In this document: positions 39,518-39,791 of the stretch, piece after piece
Layout of the letters: every line of letters begins with the position of its first letter
How positions within the stretch are numbered: position 1 is the first letter of the stretch
From: Desulfobacterales bacterium
Lineage (GTDB): Bacteria > Desulfobacterota > Desulfobacteria > Desulfobacterales > JAHEIW01
DNA length: 39,791 nucleotides
Direction of reading: 5' to 3'
NCBI GenBank assembly: GCA_030601425.1
Contig: JAUVTR010000002.1
Span: 1 to 39,791, forward strand
The notes under the pieces: model-generated
What the model was told of the DNA's origin: nothing
Database searches by the model: none
The model's input: the letters and a program-made list of their open reading frames with translations, nothing else
Position numbers and translations under genes: made by a program

Positions 39518-39791
39518 GTGCGCCACGAGCGCACTTTAATATAAAGTGTGCGTAACTGCACAGAAGATGAGGGTATGTTGGTCCCTCGGAGTCGGCTTGC
39601 AGGAGCAGGCTTCAAAGCACCTCAAGCTGCTGTGGTCAAAAGCCATGGTAGTGAGCGTTGAGGAAAAGGTCCCGCAGAAGGGATCAGTTGTGGATCAGAG
39701 AGACGAGCGCAAGCGAACCAGTCGATGAGGTGTCGAAAACTTAAAGACGACGTCAAAACTGGTGGCTATCTCTACACCAGGATAAGTCCAG
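39518..39791 (+). mobile_element. 5' portion of a bacterial group II intron (truncated by window end)
   Basis: Begins GTGCG (GUGYG 5' consensus) with self-complementary GTGCGCCACGAGCGCAC; structured non-coding sequence with GACGAGCGCAAGCGAACC; resembles domain I of bacterial group II introns as recalled. Confidence 0.7.

Noticed and set aside
39546-39728. 60-aa ORF at the window end
   Set aside because: Lies within the structured 5' region of the putative group II intron; no protein similarity recognised
1-39791. CRISPR array or prophage
   Set aside because: No regularly spaced direct repeats with unique spacers, no cas or phage structural genes; the repeats seen are palindromic word arrays

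Overview
The GC/gene content suggests a Desulfobacterota (deltaproteobacterial) chromosome segment; this is inferred from gene content only. Positions 1-15.7 kb hold the tuf 3' end and the S10-spc-alpha ribosomal protein cluster (rpsJ to rplQ, with secY, infA and rpoA). adk and map are absent between secY and infA, and rplQ has a long Lys/Glu/Ala-rich C-terminal extension. Positions 15.8-32.3 kb encode a thioredoxin-fold/HEAT-like protein, a response regulator, a livKHMGF branched-chain amino-acid-type ABC transporter, a glutaryl-CoA-dehydrogenase-like acyl-CoA dehydrogenase, etfBA, a tandem-ACT protein, two histidine kinases and an ABC exporter. Positions 32.4-39.8 kb are gene-poor: a small secreted protein, a zinc-ribbon membrane protein, a UbiA-family prenyltransferase, an ABM-like protein, and a class III cyclase/TolB-like/TPR/rhodanese protein. 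The window ends inside what looks like the 5' end of a group II intron. Two things stand out. (1) The cyclase-rhodanese gene has an in-frame UGA just after the rhodanese active-site Cys, followed in the same frame by 38 codons that complete a normal rhodanese C-terminus, so it is either a selenoprotein candidate or a fresh nonsense mutation. (2) Most longer spacers, even inside the ribosomal operon, hold imperfect palindromes built from short iterated words, and there are also MITE-like elements, one of which can be compared with a related unoccupied copy in the same window.
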